Assembly (NCBI RefSeq): GCF_017742235.1
Contig: NZ_JAGHKQ010000004.1
Location: 244,915-308,914 of the forward strand
DNA: 64,000 nucleotides
Source: Bacillus sp. 165
GTDB lineage: Bacteria; Bacillota; Bacilli; Bacillales; Bacillaceae_G
Direction: 5' to 3'
Part shown: positions 18,155 through 26,454 of the stretch, one piece after another
Numbering within the stretch: position 1 is the stretch's first letter
Layout of the letters: each line of letters opens with the position of its first letter
The notes under the pieces: model-generated
Database searches by the model: none
Told to the model about the DNA's origin: nothing
Seen by the model: only the letters and a program-made list of their open reading frames with translations
Translations under genes and position numbers: made by a program

Positions 18155-20179
18155 GTGTTTAAACAAATCTTTGGTGTTCTTCAAAAAGTTGGTAAGGCTT
18201 TAATGCTACCAGTTGCAATCTTGCCCGCAGCAGGTATTTTACTTGCATTAGGTAATGCATTCCAAAACCCGGCACTTACAGACCGTATTCCGGCATTAAA
18301 AGCAGAATGGTTTGTATTAGTAGCAAAAGTTATGGAACAGTCTGGTGATATTATTTTCGGGAACCTTGCGCTATTATTCGCAGTAGGGGTAGCCGTAGGA
18401 TTAGCAGGAGGAGACGGCGTTGCAGGTCTTGCGGCTATCGTTGGTTTCTTGATTATGAACAAAACGATGAGCGTGTTCAAAGCTGTAACTCCAGATATGA
18501 TTGGAACAGATCCAGCCTTTGCGAATGTAGTCGGCATTCCGACGCTTCAAACAGGTGTGTTTGGCGGTATTATCGTTGGTATTTTAGCAGCATATTGTTA
18601 TAAAAAATATTTTAATATCGAATTGCCTTCTTATTTAGGCTTCTTTGCAGGAAAGCGCTTCGTTCCGATTGCCACTGCAACATTTGCTTTGGTGCTTGGT
18701 ATCGTAATGTGCTTCGTGTGGCCCCCTGTTCAAGCAGGTCTAAACGCATTCTCTCATAACATGGTTAATGCGAACTTAACACTGTCAGCTTTCATATTCG
18801 GTGTGATTGAGCGTTCTCTAATTCCGTTTGGTTTACATCATATTTTCTACGCTCCATTCTGGTTTGAGTTTGGTGAGTATACTGACAAAGCTGGAGATAT
18901 CATACGCGGAGATCAAAAAATCTTCTTTGCACAATTAAAAGACGGTGTAGAATTAACAGCTGGTACATTCATGGTAGGGAAATTCCCATTCATGATGTTC
19001 GGTCTTCCGGCAGCAGCGTTAGCAATGTACCATGAAGCTCGTCCGGAAAACAAAACGTTAGCAGCGGGTATTTTAGGTTCTGCAGCATTAACGTCTTTCT
19101 TAACAGGTATTACAGAGCCAATCGAATTCTCATTCTTATTCGTAGCTCCTGTATTATTCGGTATTCATGCGATTTTCGCAGGTCTTTCTTTCATGACAAT
19201 GCAATTGTTAAATGTAAAAGTAGGGATGACCTTCTCTGGAGGTCTAATTGACTTCTTACTATTCGGTGTCCTTCCTAACCGTACAGCGTGGTGGTGGATA
19301 CCAGTTGTTGGTTTAGTGTTTGCAGTGATTTATTACTTCGGTTTCCGTTTTGCAATCCGTAAATGGAACCTTATGACTCCGGGGCGTGAAGTAGTGGCCG
19401 ATACTGATGATGAGAGTGCTCCGGTAGAAGCGGGCGAGCTTCCTCGTGAAGTTCTTATGGCGCTTGGCGGAAGAGAAAACATTGGTTCATTAGATGCTTG
19501 TATCACTCGTTTGCGTGTACAAGTAAAGGACCAAAAAGAAGTAAACAAAGCTCGTTTAAAAGAGCTTGGCGCAGCAGGTGTTCTTGAAGTAGGCAATAAC
19601 ATTCAAGCAATTTTCGGACCGAAATCTGATACATTGAAGTCCCAAATTCATGACATCATGAAAGGAAAAACACCTGTAGTTGTTAAGGAAGCTCCTAAAG
19701 CAGAGAGTCCTGCTCCAAGCAAAACAGACGAAGTGATTGTTTCTCCAATCGAAGGAAAGCTGTTATCTATTACAGAAGTACCAGATCAAGTATTTTCCGG
19801 GAAAATGATGGGGGATGGATTTGCGATTGATCCAATTGAAGGTACAGTAGTGTCTCCTGTAGATGGAGAAATTGTCAACGTATTCCCAACAAAGCATGCG
19901 ATCGGCATTCAATCTGAGGGTGGCCGCGAAATTTTAATTCACTTCGGTATTGATACAGTGAAATTGAAAGGTGAAGGCTTTGAAGTGTTTGTGGCACAAG
20001 GAGATAAAGTGAAGCAAGGACAGAAGCTTCTAAAAGTCGATTTAGATTTTGTGAAAAAGAATGTTCCTTCTATTATTACACCGGTTGTATTCACAAACTT
20101 GTCTGAAGGACAGCATGTGGAATTGGAAGCAGGAAAGATGGTGCAAAAAGGAGAAAAGGACATTATTTCTATTAAATAA
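18155..20179 (+). CDS. ptsG: Glucose-specific PTS enzyme IICBA
   Basis: 674 residues in the order EIIC (1-400, membrane), EIIB (440-520; phospho-Cys in [13 protein letters not shown]) and EIIA (545-674; active His in [17 protein letters not shown]). It imports and phosphorylates glucose. The GTG start lies about 8 bases after AGGAGG. Fusion of all three domains matches B. subtilis PtsG. Expression is controlled by GlcT at the RAT leader. A closely related GlcNAc role cannot be excluded from sequence, but the glcT neighbour argues for glucose. Confidence 0.93.
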   Translation: MFKQIFGVLQKVGKALMLPVAILPAAGILLALGNAFQNPALTDRIPALKAEWFVLVAKVMEQSGDIIFGNLALLFAVGVAVGLAGGDGVAGLAAIVGFLIMNKTMSVFKAVTPDMIGTDPAFANVVGIPTLQTGVFGGIIVGILAAYCYKKYFNIELPSYLGFFAGKRFVPIATATFALVLGIVMCFVWPPVQAGLNAFSHNMVNANLTLSAFIFGVIERSLIPFGLHHIFYAPFWFEFGEYTDKAGDIIRGDQKIFFAQLKDGVELTAGTFMVGKFPFMMFGLPAAALAMYHEARPENKTLAAGILGSAALTSFLTGITEPIEFSFLFVAPVLFGIHAIFAGLSFMTMQLLNVKVGMTFSGGLIDFLLFGVLPNRTAWWWIPVVGLVFAVIYYFGFRFAIRKWNLMTPGREVVADTDDESAPVEAGELPREVLMALGGRENIGSLDACITRLRVQVKDQKEVNKARLKELGAAGVLEVGNNIQAIFGPKSDTLKSQIHDIMKGKTPVVVKEAPKAESPAPSKTDEVIVSPIEGKLLSITEVPDQVFSGKMMGDGFAIDPIEGTVVSPVDGEIVNVFPTKHAIGIQSEGGREILIHFGIDTVKLKGEGFEVFVAQGDKVKQGQKLLKVDLDFVKKNVPSIITPVVFTNLSEGQHVELEAGKMVQKGEKDIISIK

Positions 20180-20214
20180 GTGTAGGATTTTGTTTGAAAA
20201 AGTTCATAATTTAT

Positions 20215-20248
20215 AATAGGTAATGTAGTTGACCCTGCATTACCTATT
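20215..20248 (+). other. Intercistronic hairpin between ptsG and ptsH
   Basis: An 11-bp perfect stem AATAGGTAATG / CATTACCTATT with a 12-base loop and no T run after it. Could be an mRNA processing or stability element rather than a terminator. Confidence 0.55.
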
Positions 20249-20274
20249 GTATAAAATATGTATTGTAGAGTAAA

Positions 20275-20284
20275 TGTCTATACA
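20275..20284. promoter_or_regulatory. Candidate second NagR operator, upstream of ptsH
   Basis: TGTCTATACA is the exact reverse complement of the 10-mer before nagA (8474-8483). It is 41 bases before the ptsH start. Suggests that GlcNAc signalling may reach ptsHI in this organism; not experimentally supported here. Confidence 0.4.
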
Positions 20285-20325
20285 ACCTAAATGAAAAATG
20301 ATGGAAATGAAGGAGATTGATAGAA

Positions 20326-20589
20326 ATGGAAAAAATCTTTAAAGTTACTGCTGATTCTGGAATTCACGCTCGTCCGGCGACTCTTTTAGTAAATACTGCA
20401 AGCAAATTCAACTCTGATATCAACTTAGAATATAGCGGGAAAACTGTGAACTTAAAATCCATCATGGGTGTTATGTCACTTGGTATTCAACAAGGTACAG
20501 AAATTAAAATTACTGCAAATGGTGAAGATGCGGCGCAAGCATTAGCAGCTATTGAAGAAACAATCGCTAAAGAAGGCTTAGGCGAATAA
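20326..20589 (+). CDS. ptsH: Phosphocarrier protein HPr
   Basis: 87 residues. The phosphoryl acceptor His14 sits in [13 protein letters not shown] (His15 in B. subtilis numbering) and the regulatory Ser45 in [12 protein letters not shown] (Ser46 equivalent), the target of HPr kinase for CcpA-mediated catabolite control. Start ATG 20326 follows AAGGAG; earlier in-frame codons are leader. The stop overlaps the ptsI start (TAATG). Confidence 0.97.
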   Translation: MEKIFKVTADSGIHARPATLLVNTASKFNSDINLEYSGKTVNLKSIMGVMSLGIQQGTEIKITANGEDAAQALAAIEETIAKEGLGE

Positions 20590-22298
20590 TGACATTACAC
20601 ATCCAGGGTATTGCCGCATCCAGCGGAATCGCTATCGCTAAGGCGTTCCGTTTAGAAAACCCTGATTTAACTATTGAGAAGAAAACAATCGCTGATGCAG
20701 GTGCTGAAATTGTACGTTTGGAAGCTGCTTTAGCACAGTCAAAAACAGAGCTGGAAGCAATCAAGAATCATGCTTTTGCTGAACTTGGTGCAGATAAAGC
20801 AGCTATCTTTGAAGCGCATCTGTTAGTGTTAAATGACCCTGAGCTTCTGAACCCTGTAAAAGATAAGATTCAAAATGAGAGCGCCAATGCTGAATTTGCC
20901 CTTAATGAAGTGGCTTCTATGTTTGTGAGCATGTTTGAAAGCATGGACAACGAGTATATGAAAGAACGTGCGGCAGATATCCGCGATGTAACAAAGCGTG
21001 TACTTGCTCATTTGCTAGGTGTTCGCTTTGCGAATCCAAGCACAATTTCTGAAGAAGTAATCATTATCGCAGAAGATTTGACTCCGTCTGATACGGCACA
21101 GCTCAACCGTAAATACGCTAAAGGATTTACGACAGATATAGGGGGACGTACATCTCACTCTGCTATTATGGCTCGTTCTATGGAAATTCCAGCAGTTGTC
21201 GGCACAAAAGAAGTAACAGAGAAGATTCAAAATGGGGACTTTGTAATTGTTGACGGTTTGGATGGGAACGTTATCGTAAACCCTTCTGAAGAGATTCTTC
21301 GTGAGTACGAAGATAAAAAGGCACAGTTTGAAGCGCAAAAAACAGAATGGGCGAAGTTGAAAAACGAAGCTACAGTTACAGAGGATGGTCACCATGTTGA
21401 GCTTGTCGCGAACATCGGTACACCAAACGATGTAAAAGGTGTTATTGATAACGGGGGAGAAGGCGTTGGCTTATATCGTACAGAGTTCTTGTATATGGGC
21501 CGTGACAATCTTCCGACAGAAGAAGAGCAATTTGAAGCATACAAAACGGTTCTTGAGAGTATGGAAGGAAAACCAGTTGTTGTCCGTACGCTAGATATCG
21601 GCGGCGACAAAGAATTGCCATACTTACATTTACCGAAAGAAATGAACCCGTTTTTAGGGTATCGTGCTATCCGTCTTTGCTTAGATGAGCAAGACATCTT
21701 CCGTACACAACTGCGTGCATTACTGCGTGCAAGCGTATATGGAAACTTAAAGATTATGTTCCCAATGATTGCGACGCTCAACGAGTTCCGTGAAGCTAAG
21801 GCAATTCTTATAGAAGAAAAGGACAAACTTACTGCATCCGGCGTACAAGTATCTGACAACATTGAAGTAGGAATGATGGTAGAAATTCCTTCTTCTGCAG
21901 TGCTTGCAGACCAATTTGCAAAAGAAGTGGACTTCTTCTCTGTTGGAACAAATGACTTAATTCAATACACTATGGCAGCAGACCGTATGAATGAACAAGT
22001 AGCGTACTTGTATCAGCCGTACAATCCTGCTATCTTACGTCTTGTGAAAATGGTCATTGATGCTGCGCATAAAGAAGGCAAGTGGGCAGGCATGTGTGGT
22101 GAAATGGGCGGAGATCCACTAGCAATTCCGCTACTTATTGGACTTGGCTTAGACGAGTTCAGCATGAGCGCAACGTCTATTTTGCCGGCACGTACGCAAA
22201 TCCGTAAGCTATCCAAAGCACAAATGGAAGAACTAGCGCAAAAAGCACTAAGCATGTCTACAGCTGAAGAAGTTGTCGAGCTTGTAAAAAGCATATAA
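20589..22298 (+). CDS. ptsI: PTS enzyme I
   Basis: 569 residues. Transfers phosphate from PEP to HPr. The phospho-His is in [19 protein letters not shown]-binding features include [20 protein letters not shown], the GYRAIR loop and the catalytic Cys in [13 protein letters not shown]. It overlaps ptsH by one base, ensuring coupled synthesis. A strong terminator follows. Confidence 0.97.
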   Translation: MTLHIQGIAASSGIAIAKAFRLENPDLTIEKKTIADAGAEIVRLEAALAQSKTELEAIKNHAFAELGADKAAIFEAHLLVLNDPELLNPVKDKIQNESANAEFALNEVASMFVSMFESMDNEYMKERAADIRDVTKRVLAHLLGVRFANPSTISEEVIIIAEDLTPSDTAQLNRKYAKGFTTDIGGRTSHSAIMARSMEIPAVVGTKEVTEKIQNGDFVIVDGLDGNVIVNPSEEILREYEDKKAQFEAQKTEWAKLKNEATVTEDGHHVELVANIGTPNDVKGVIDNGGEGVGLYRTEFLYMGRDNLPTEEEQFEAYKTVLESMEGKPVVVRTLDIGGDKELPYLHLPKEMNPFLGYRAIRLCLDEQDIFRTQLRALLRASVYGNLKIMFPMIATLNEFREAKAILIEEKDKLTASGVQVSDNIEVGMMVEIPSSAVLADQFAKEVDFFSVGTNDLIQYTMAADRMNEQVAYLYQPYNPAILRLVKMVIDAAHKEGKWAGMCGEMGGDPLAIPLLIGLGLDEFSMSATSILPARTQIRKLSKAQMEELAQKALSMSTAEEVVELVKSI

Positions 22299-22304
22299 TT
22301 ATTG

Positions 22305-22334
22305 AAAAAAGCCGGTGTTTGCCGGCTTTTTTTG
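22305..22334 (+). terminator. ptsHI terminator
   Basis: The stem AAAAAAGCCGG / CCGGCTTTTTT with a TGTTTG loop and seven T residues follows the ptsI stop. Confidence 0.93.
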
Positions 22335-22535
22335 TTTTGGAGCAAATAATTAGAAACACAGTACAATGCATGACACACTTATATAAGTTCATGACATTTT
22401 TTATTGAAGCTCATATGATAAAGTACTCTAATATAAAAATGAAGCTTCTTGTTTCGAATTAAAATATACAGTTGCTCCTTATAATTATCCTCTCAACTTA
22501 CTACAATTAACCCGTAGGCAGTAAGCCCGCCTGTA

Positions 22536-22994
22536 TTACTGATTATCCCAGGTTTTTCTTTTTTCGAATGCAGGTGGAAAGCATATGTTTAAGCAGTATT
22601 TTCCTTCGCAAGCACTCGTTCCTTCACATGTAACAGTGATAGAATGTACATCTTCAATAGTAGCCGATAGTGTGTTCCCAGGAGGTACTATTAAAATAGT
22701 AGGAAGACCGATGTTTCTAGTAACAGTTACTTGCATAGGAGAAGGACTTCTAAAGCTGTTAAATACGGAGAGTGTCACGACTGCCCTGGCTTGAATTTCT
22801 TCTTTCCAAATCTCTAGTGATTCGTTGTGTAATAAAAGATTTCCGCATAATTCAGTACATATAATTTCCTTTGATAATGGTTTATGCGGTTTGTGACAGG
22901 GCTTAGGAAAAGGTTCCGGGCATGGTGAAGAAACCGGAAAAGCAAATGGAAAAGGCTTCGGAAAACGAGAGTTTTTGCAGTTGTTCTTACTCAT
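22536..22994 (-). CDS. Ena-like endospore appendage-family protein with Pro-rich N-terminus
   Basis: 152 residues from ATG 22994 (GAGGGA 7 bases upstream; an ATG at 23009 is less well placed). The first 40 residues are Pro/Phe/Lys-rich with Cys residues. Then comes CTELCGNLLLHN, a beta-rich domain and a final Cys strand GKYCLNICF. The CGN motif and last strand are shared with the three genes on the opposite strand, placing it in or near the DUF3992/Ena family. The divergent arrangement resembles ena1C beside ena1A-ena1B in B. cereus (recalled), so it may be a minor pilus subunit. Assignment is inference. Confidence 0.6.
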   Translation of the reverse strand: MSKNNCKNSRFPKPFPFAFPVSSPCPEPFPKPCHKPHKPLSKEIICTELCGNLLLHNESLEIWKEEIQARAVVTLSVFNSFRSPSPMQVTVTRNIGLPTILIVPPGNTLSATIEDVHSITVTCEGTSACEGKYCLNICFPPAFEKRKTWDNQ

Positions 22995-23030
22995 CAAATA
23001 TTCCCTCATATCTATTAAAATTTACTATAG

Positions 23031-23041
23031 TACAAAGTATG
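23031..23041 (-). promoter_or_regulatory. Mother-cell-type -10 motif of the minus-strand appendage gene
   Basis: Minus-strand CATACTTTGTA lies 36 bases before the start. Nearly the same 11-mer (CATATTTTGTA) precedes the small coat-like gene at 25174. CATA-type -10 boxes are typical of sigma-E/sigma-K. Weak evidence. Confidence 0.3.
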
Positions 23042-23157
23042 GCTTTTATGTTTAATTGTGACAAAATCGGACAAGTTTTTGTCACCAAGCATGTCGATAC
23101 TGCATTTAATAGTATTGTAGAGCATGTACAAGCTTATAAGTAAAGGAGAAATGTGGA

Positions 23158-23499
23158 ATGTGTGGATCAAATGCTTTTGGGGGAGATTGTTGTCCAGATG
23201 CGATGATTTTCCAAGAGCAACTTTGTGGAAATATTACAGATCCGATCGATCAGGCAGTGTGGGTAGCTCCTGCAACTAATGACTATATTCAAGGTACATT
23301 TGAAGTATTTAGTGCTGGACCGGGAACAATAGATTTCTCAGTCAATGGAGTGGTGTTTACTGCACCGCCAGGAACGAGCAAAGCTGTATCAGTAAATAAT
23401 CCGAGTACCTTCATCGTTCAAACTAATGGACAACGAGGAGCGGTAGCGGGAACAACTGGGAAATGGTGTATTACGTTATATAAACGAGTATTTGGATAA
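23158..23499 (+). CDS. Ena-like endospore appendage subunit (DUF3992), copy A
   Basis: 113 residues with an N-terminal connector carrying the paired Cys11-Cys12 (GDCCPD), Cys23 in EQLCGN and Cys104 in GKWCITLYKR at the last strand; the middle is a beta-sandwich (IQGTFEVFSAGPGTIDFSVNG). In Ena1B, two connector cysteines cross-link to cysteines in the second and last strands of distant subunits, and the same four-cysteine layout is present here. Such fibres extend from the spore surface. AAAGGAG precedes the ATG. It forms a tandem pair with the next gene, 30 bases apart. Confidence 0.78.
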   Translation: MCGSNAFGGDCCPDAMIFQEQLCGNITDPIDQAVWVAPATNDYIQGTFEVFSAGPGTIDFSVNGVVFTAPPGTSKAVSVNNPSTFIVQTNGQRGAVAGTTGKWCITLYKRVFG

Positions 23500-23529
23500 A
23501 AAATTATAATATAAAAGGAGAATTGTGTA

Positions 23530-23877
23530 ATGTGTGGGTCTAAAGGAAATTGTTGTCCTGATAGAGTTGTATTTCAAGAAAAAATTTGCGGGAATTTGAC
23601 AGGATCTCTTGGATCAGCTGAAGTTCCCTTCATAGCATGGCAAGGGCCAGCCGTAAATGATTATTTTCAAGGTACATTTGAAATTTTTAATGCAGGACCT
23701 GGAATTATCAATGCAAATGTTTTAGATATTAATGGTGGTTCTTCTCCAATAAATGTACCGTCAGGAAATTCCGTTGCTGTATCAGTAAATAATCCTGCTG
23801 CTCTTAGAATAGTTAGTGTACCTGCTGGAACGCACGGTAAATTTTGTATCACTTTATACAAGGCAATTTTTGCTTAA
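23530..23877 (+). CDS. Ena-like endospore appendage subunit (DUF3992), copy B
   Basis: 115 residues, paralogous to the preceding gene: Cys8-Cys9 (GNCCPD), Cys20 in EKICGN, YFQGTFEIFNAGPG in the core and Cys106 in GKFCITLYKAIF. The start is supported by AAAAGGAG. The pair probably co-assembles into one disulfide-linked pilus. It could instead form two fibre types; sequence alone does not say. Confidence 0.78.
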   Translation: MCGSKGNCCPDRVVFQEKICGNLTGSLGSAEVPFIAWQGPAVNDYFQGTFEIFNAGPGIINANVLDINGGSSPINVPSGNSVAVSVNNPAALRIVSVPAGTHGKFCITLYKAIFA

Positions 23878-23910
23878 TACAATTATTGAGCATAGTTTTG
23901 AAGTAGCCAG

Positions 23911-23942
23911 AAGAAGGGGACTATGAATATTCTCCTTTTTAG
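23911..23942 (+). terminator. Possible terminator after the appendage gene pair
   Basis: An imperfect stem AGAAGGGGA / TTCTCCTT is followed by TTTTT, located between the second and third plus-strand appendage genes. Confidence 0.4.
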
Positions 23943-23997
23943 TATATTTCATACAGATTGTTGATTTTATAATATCTTAGAAAGGAGGTGCAAGCTT

Positions 23998-24369
23998 ATG
24001 TGGTATCCATGCTGTTCACCAGATTCAAACACTACAGTTGTTTGCGGCGGAACATGTAATGTTTGCGGGAATTTTGATTTTAGTAACCAAACTCCAAATT
24101 CACGTTTAGTTTGGAAGACGAGTGATGGTTCATTTGTACCGGCAACAGTAATAGTAAGCTTGAATCAGAGTGGATCGGATAATAACGCCGTAGTTCAATT
24201 TACAGTTACAACAATGAGCGGTTCAGAGGTATCTAATTCTATTCCAAGAGGAAATTCGTTTGCGGAAACGTTTCCTGCTATCAAAGACTTAACTATTGAA
24301 ATAATTGCAGGGAACAATGCAGTGGGAGAGTTTTGCATCTGCGTCGGTTCACCTGTTTCCAACTCCTAA
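23998..24369 (+). CDS. Divergent Cys-rich appendage-like protein
   Basis: 123 residues starting after a strong GAAAGGAGGTG. It has Cys5-Cys6 at the N-terminus, then Cys16, Cys20 and Cys23 (VCGGTCNVCGNF), a beta-rich middle with IPRGNSF, and C113/C115 in GEFCICVG. The CC start, CGN motif and last-strand Cys match the Ena pattern, but with extra cysteines and a Gly/Ser/Asn tail. Possibly a cap, base or anchoring subunit. Family assignment by motif only. Confidence 0.6.
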   Translation: MWYPCCSPDSNTTVVCGGTCNVCGNFDFSNQTPNSRLVWKTSDGSFVPATVIVSLNQSGSDNNAVVQFTVTTMSGSEVSNSIPRGNSFAETFPAIKDLTIEIIAGNNAVGEFCICVGSPVSNS

Positions 24370-24454
24370 TGAAAATAGGTGTAATAGATTCTGCATGTCA
24401 TAAATTCTACTATGTCTAATTATCTTTCCATAAAGCAATGCAAAAAGGAAGCCC

Positions 24455-24506
24455 TTGACAACACCTCTATTTTCTACTACGATTCGTTTATAAGTTTAAA
24501 CGAATT
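24455..24506 (+). promoter_or_regulatory. Promoter and dyad operator of the arsR-type gene
   Basis: TTGACA (24455-24460) and TACGAT (24478-24483) are 17 bases apart. A dyad ATTCGTTTA / TAAACGAAT (24482-24505, 6-base centre) overlaps the -10 and start site, a position expected for autorepression by the encoded ArsR protein. Confidence 0.65.
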
Positions 24507-24531
24507 GAGTGTAAAATAAAGGAGAAATTCT

Positions 24532-24837
24532 ATGGGACAAAAAGCAATTGAAACATTTCGTGCATGTATTCCGCTTTTTCAAGCGTTGAGCGATACGGCA
24601 AGGCAAGATATCATTTTACTGTTAGCACAGCATGATGCTTTAACCGTAAATGAGATTACTGAACATTCCTCTTTATCACGTCCGGCCATCTCCCATCATT
24701 TGAAGGTGCTTCGAGATAATCACCTTGTCACCATTGAACAAAAAGGAACGCAACGGTACTACTCGTTAGCGTTAGAGGCTTCGGTTGAGCTTTTAAAACA
24801 GCTCGTGCAAACGGTAGAAGAAACGTGCGACTTGTAA
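24532..24837 (+). CDS. ArsR-family winged-helix regulator
   Basis: 101 residues with the ArsR/SmtB fold: ALSDTARQDIILLLAQ, then helix-turn-helix NEITEHSSLSRPAISHHLKVLRDN and wing IEQKGTQRYYSL. The ELCVC-type metal site is not present; the only cysteines are Cys12 and one near the C-terminus (ETCDL), so it may sense something other than arsenic or use a redox signal. It is transcribed alone from its own promoter between the appendage genes and the coat genes. Confidence 0.85.
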   Translation: MGQKAIETFRACIPLFQALSDTARQDIILLLAQHDALTVNEITEHSSLSRPAISHHLKVLRDNHLVTIEQKGTQRYYSLALEASVELLKQLVQTVEETCDL

Positions 24838-24844
24838 TATGTAG

Positions 24845-24878
24845 AAAACGAACAAGGATTGCCTTGTTCGTTTTTTTA
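24845..24878 (+). terminator. arsR-type gene terminator
   Basis: The stem AAAACGAACAAGG / CCTTGTTCGTTTT with a 4-base loop and a T run. Confidence 0.9.
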
Positions 24879-24922
24879 TCCCATATTAAGGTGCGGCAAT
24901 ACGCGCTAATGGAAAGTATACT

Positions 24923-25174
24923 TTATAAAAGAGCAATTGCTCTAATATCTCTTGTTAAGATACGAACCACGACTCCACCGATTAAAAATAATGTAAAGTT
25001 ACCTTGTGTTGTTTGAAATCGCGCACGAATGAAGCCTGAAGAGTCAAACCATACTGCGACCTCTTGACCTGGGGCTAGCCCTCTTACAATACCATGTACA
25101 TGGCCATGGCCATGGTCGCGTGCACCTGCTACAAATTCATCATCACCGCAGCGATGACCACCGAAATTGAACAT
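24923..25174 (-). CDS. Small His/Gly-rich probable spore coat protein
   Basis: 83 residues. The N-terminus is rich in Gly, His and Asp (GARDHGHGHVHGIVRG), followed by a compact beta domain (EVAVWFDSSGFIRARFQTTQGNFTLFLIGG). ATG 25174 has GGGAGG 8 bases upstream; the GTG at 25183 touches that site and is rejected. Next to an Arg/Ser-repeat coat protein on the same strand and to the appendage genes, with a CATATTTTGTA box upstream, it is likely a mother-cell coat or exosporium protein. Function unknown. Confidence 0.6.
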   Translation of the reverse strand: MFNFGGHRCGDDEFVAGARDHGHGHVHGIVRGLAPGQEVAVWFDSSGFIRARFQTTQGNFTLFLIGGVVVRILTRDIRAIALL

Positions 25175-25241
25175 ACTGTTCACCTCCCTGCTACAAAATA
25201 TGTTACTTGTCTACTAGAGGATTGGACAAAATCCCTTATTT

Positions 25242-25940
25242 TTAAAAAGATCTGCGCTGCGAACGTCGAGCGGATCGGGAATCAGAACGGCGAGATCTGC
25301 GTTGAGAACGTCGAGCGGATCGGGAACTAGAGCGACGAGACTGGCGTCGAGCGGATCGGGAACCAGAGCGACGAGACTGGCGTTGAGAACGTCGAGCGGA
25401 TCGGGAATCAGAACGGCGAGATCTGCGTTGAGAACGTCGAGCGGATCGGGAACTAGAGCGACGAGACTGGCGTTGAGAACGTCGAGCGGATCGGGAACCA
25501 GAGCGACGAGACTGGCGTTGAGAACGTCGAGTGGATCGGGAACTAGAGCGACGAGATCTGCGTTGAGAATGTCGAGTGGATCGGGAACTAGAGCGACGAG
25601 ATCTGCGTTGAGAATGTCGAGCGGATCGGGAATCAGAACGGCGGGATCTGCGTTGAGAACGTCGCCTGGATCGGAAATCAGAACGGCGAGATCTGCGTTG
25701 AGAGCGGCAAGGGTCCTCATTTATTAATTGTCCATCGCTTATTTCTGGGGCAGCGAGATTAGAAGTATTATCAATAAAGCCCTTTTTCTTTCTTGTGGTT
25801 TGAGGGATAGCTAAATCGCGGATAAACATTTGCTCAAATTGCAATGTGTCTCGTTGGCCTTTAGTTAGTCCGGCCAGTTTATTTTTTTGGCCTGGAACAT
25901 TTGAACCCTTAGAATTGGAGTGGTTGTGGTAAAAAGACAT
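25242..25940 (-). CDS. Arg/Ser-repeat spore coat protein, CotG-like
   Basis: 232 residues. The first 75 are ordinary (MSFYHNHSNSKG...), the rest is about ten units of a 15-residue basic repeat (RSQRRSRRSDSRSAR type), one of them lacking three residues, then RSQRRSF. The positively charged SR repeats resemble CotG/ExsB-type outer coat proteins, which are phosphorylated and organise coat assembly. The strong AAAGGAGGGAG before ATG 25940 identifies this as the coding frame; two other frames through the repeats are open only because the unit is 45 bases. Confidence 0.75.
   Translation of the reverse strand: MSFYHNHSNSKGSNVPGQKNKLAGLTKGQRDTLQFEQMFIRDLAIPQTTRKKKGFIDNTSNLAAPEISDGQLINEDPCRSQRRSRRSDFRSRRRSQRRSRRSDSRSARHSQRRSRRSSSRSTRHSQRRSRRSSSRSTRRSQRQSRRSGSRSARRSQRQSRRSSSRSARRSQRRSRRSDSRSARRSQRQSRRSGSRSARRQSRRSSSRSARRSQRRSRRSDSRSARRSQRRSF
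25257..25712 (-). repeat. 45-bp in-frame tandem repeat in the CotG-like gene
   Basis: About ten tandem copies of a 45-base unit containing GAACGTCGAGCGGATCGGGA on the plus strand. Copies differ by point changes (AATCAGAACGG or ACTAGAGCGAC variants), and one is shortened by nine bases. Changes keep the reading frame. Confidence 0.9.
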
Positions 25941-26131
25941 GGTTATCTCCCTCCTTTCTGCTACTAGTATATTCTGGTAGTTTGAAAAGGGACGGGCATT
26001 CGTAACGATGGATATAAAAAAGGCACCTTTTTTAGAGGTATGAATGCTAAAAAGATAGGAACGTATAATCTTCTTTTAAAAATAATGATAGTATTCTTAT
26101 AAAAGAAGGATTGTTAGACATATGTTGATAT

Positions 26132-26172
26132 AAAAAACGAGCACAGGTGAGTTCACCGTGCTCGTTTTTTAT
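26132..26172. terminator. Bidirectional terminator
   Basis: The stem AAAAAACGAGCAC / GTGCTCGTTTTTT with an inner GGTGA / TCACC stem. On the minus strand it ends the small membrane protein gene. Confidence 0.8.
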
Positions 26173-26387
26173 ACTTTCTTCATTTTATAGGAAACGAGAA
26201 AGTATACTGGTAAAGCAAGTATACATGGAATCACAGAAGCCGAAATTTCTTTTAGCGATCCGTCTCGAAAATAGGTTTCTTTATGAAGTTGCAGCCAATC
26301 TATATCAAATACATCCCCAATCAAAAAGAGAAGCAAAGCAGTTACCAAGTAGCATAATAACGCCATGTAGTTTGGATTGAATTTCAA
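26169..26387 (-). CDS. Small two-span membrane protein (72 aa)
   Basis: Starts at TTG 26387 with GGGGGA six bases upstream. Two hydrophobic helices (MALLCYLVTALLLFLIGDVF and IPCILALPVYFLVSY) flank a polar loop, and the tail KMKKV is cytosolic. No family recognised. It ends in a terminator, supporting a real transcript. Confidence 0.55.
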   Translation of the reverse strand: MKFNPNYMALLCYLVTALLLFLIGDVFDIDWLQLHKETYFRDGSLKEISASVIPCILALPVYFLVSYKMKKV

Positions 26388-26454
26388 GCCGTATCCCCCA
26401 TTATCATTCTATATATGCTTTGAAAATTGTAGCATAATTGTAGGGTAAAAGATA

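Noticed and set aside
25214..25720. Minus-strand acidic repeat frame (PDPLDVLN type)
   Set aside because: Same repeat artefact, and no ribosome binding site.
25302..25727. Plus-strand open frame through the SR repeats (Ser/Gly/Thr-rich, 141 codons)
   Set aside because: It is open only because the 45-bp repeat preserves all frames; there is no ribosome binding site, and the minus-strand frame has AAAGGAGGGAG.
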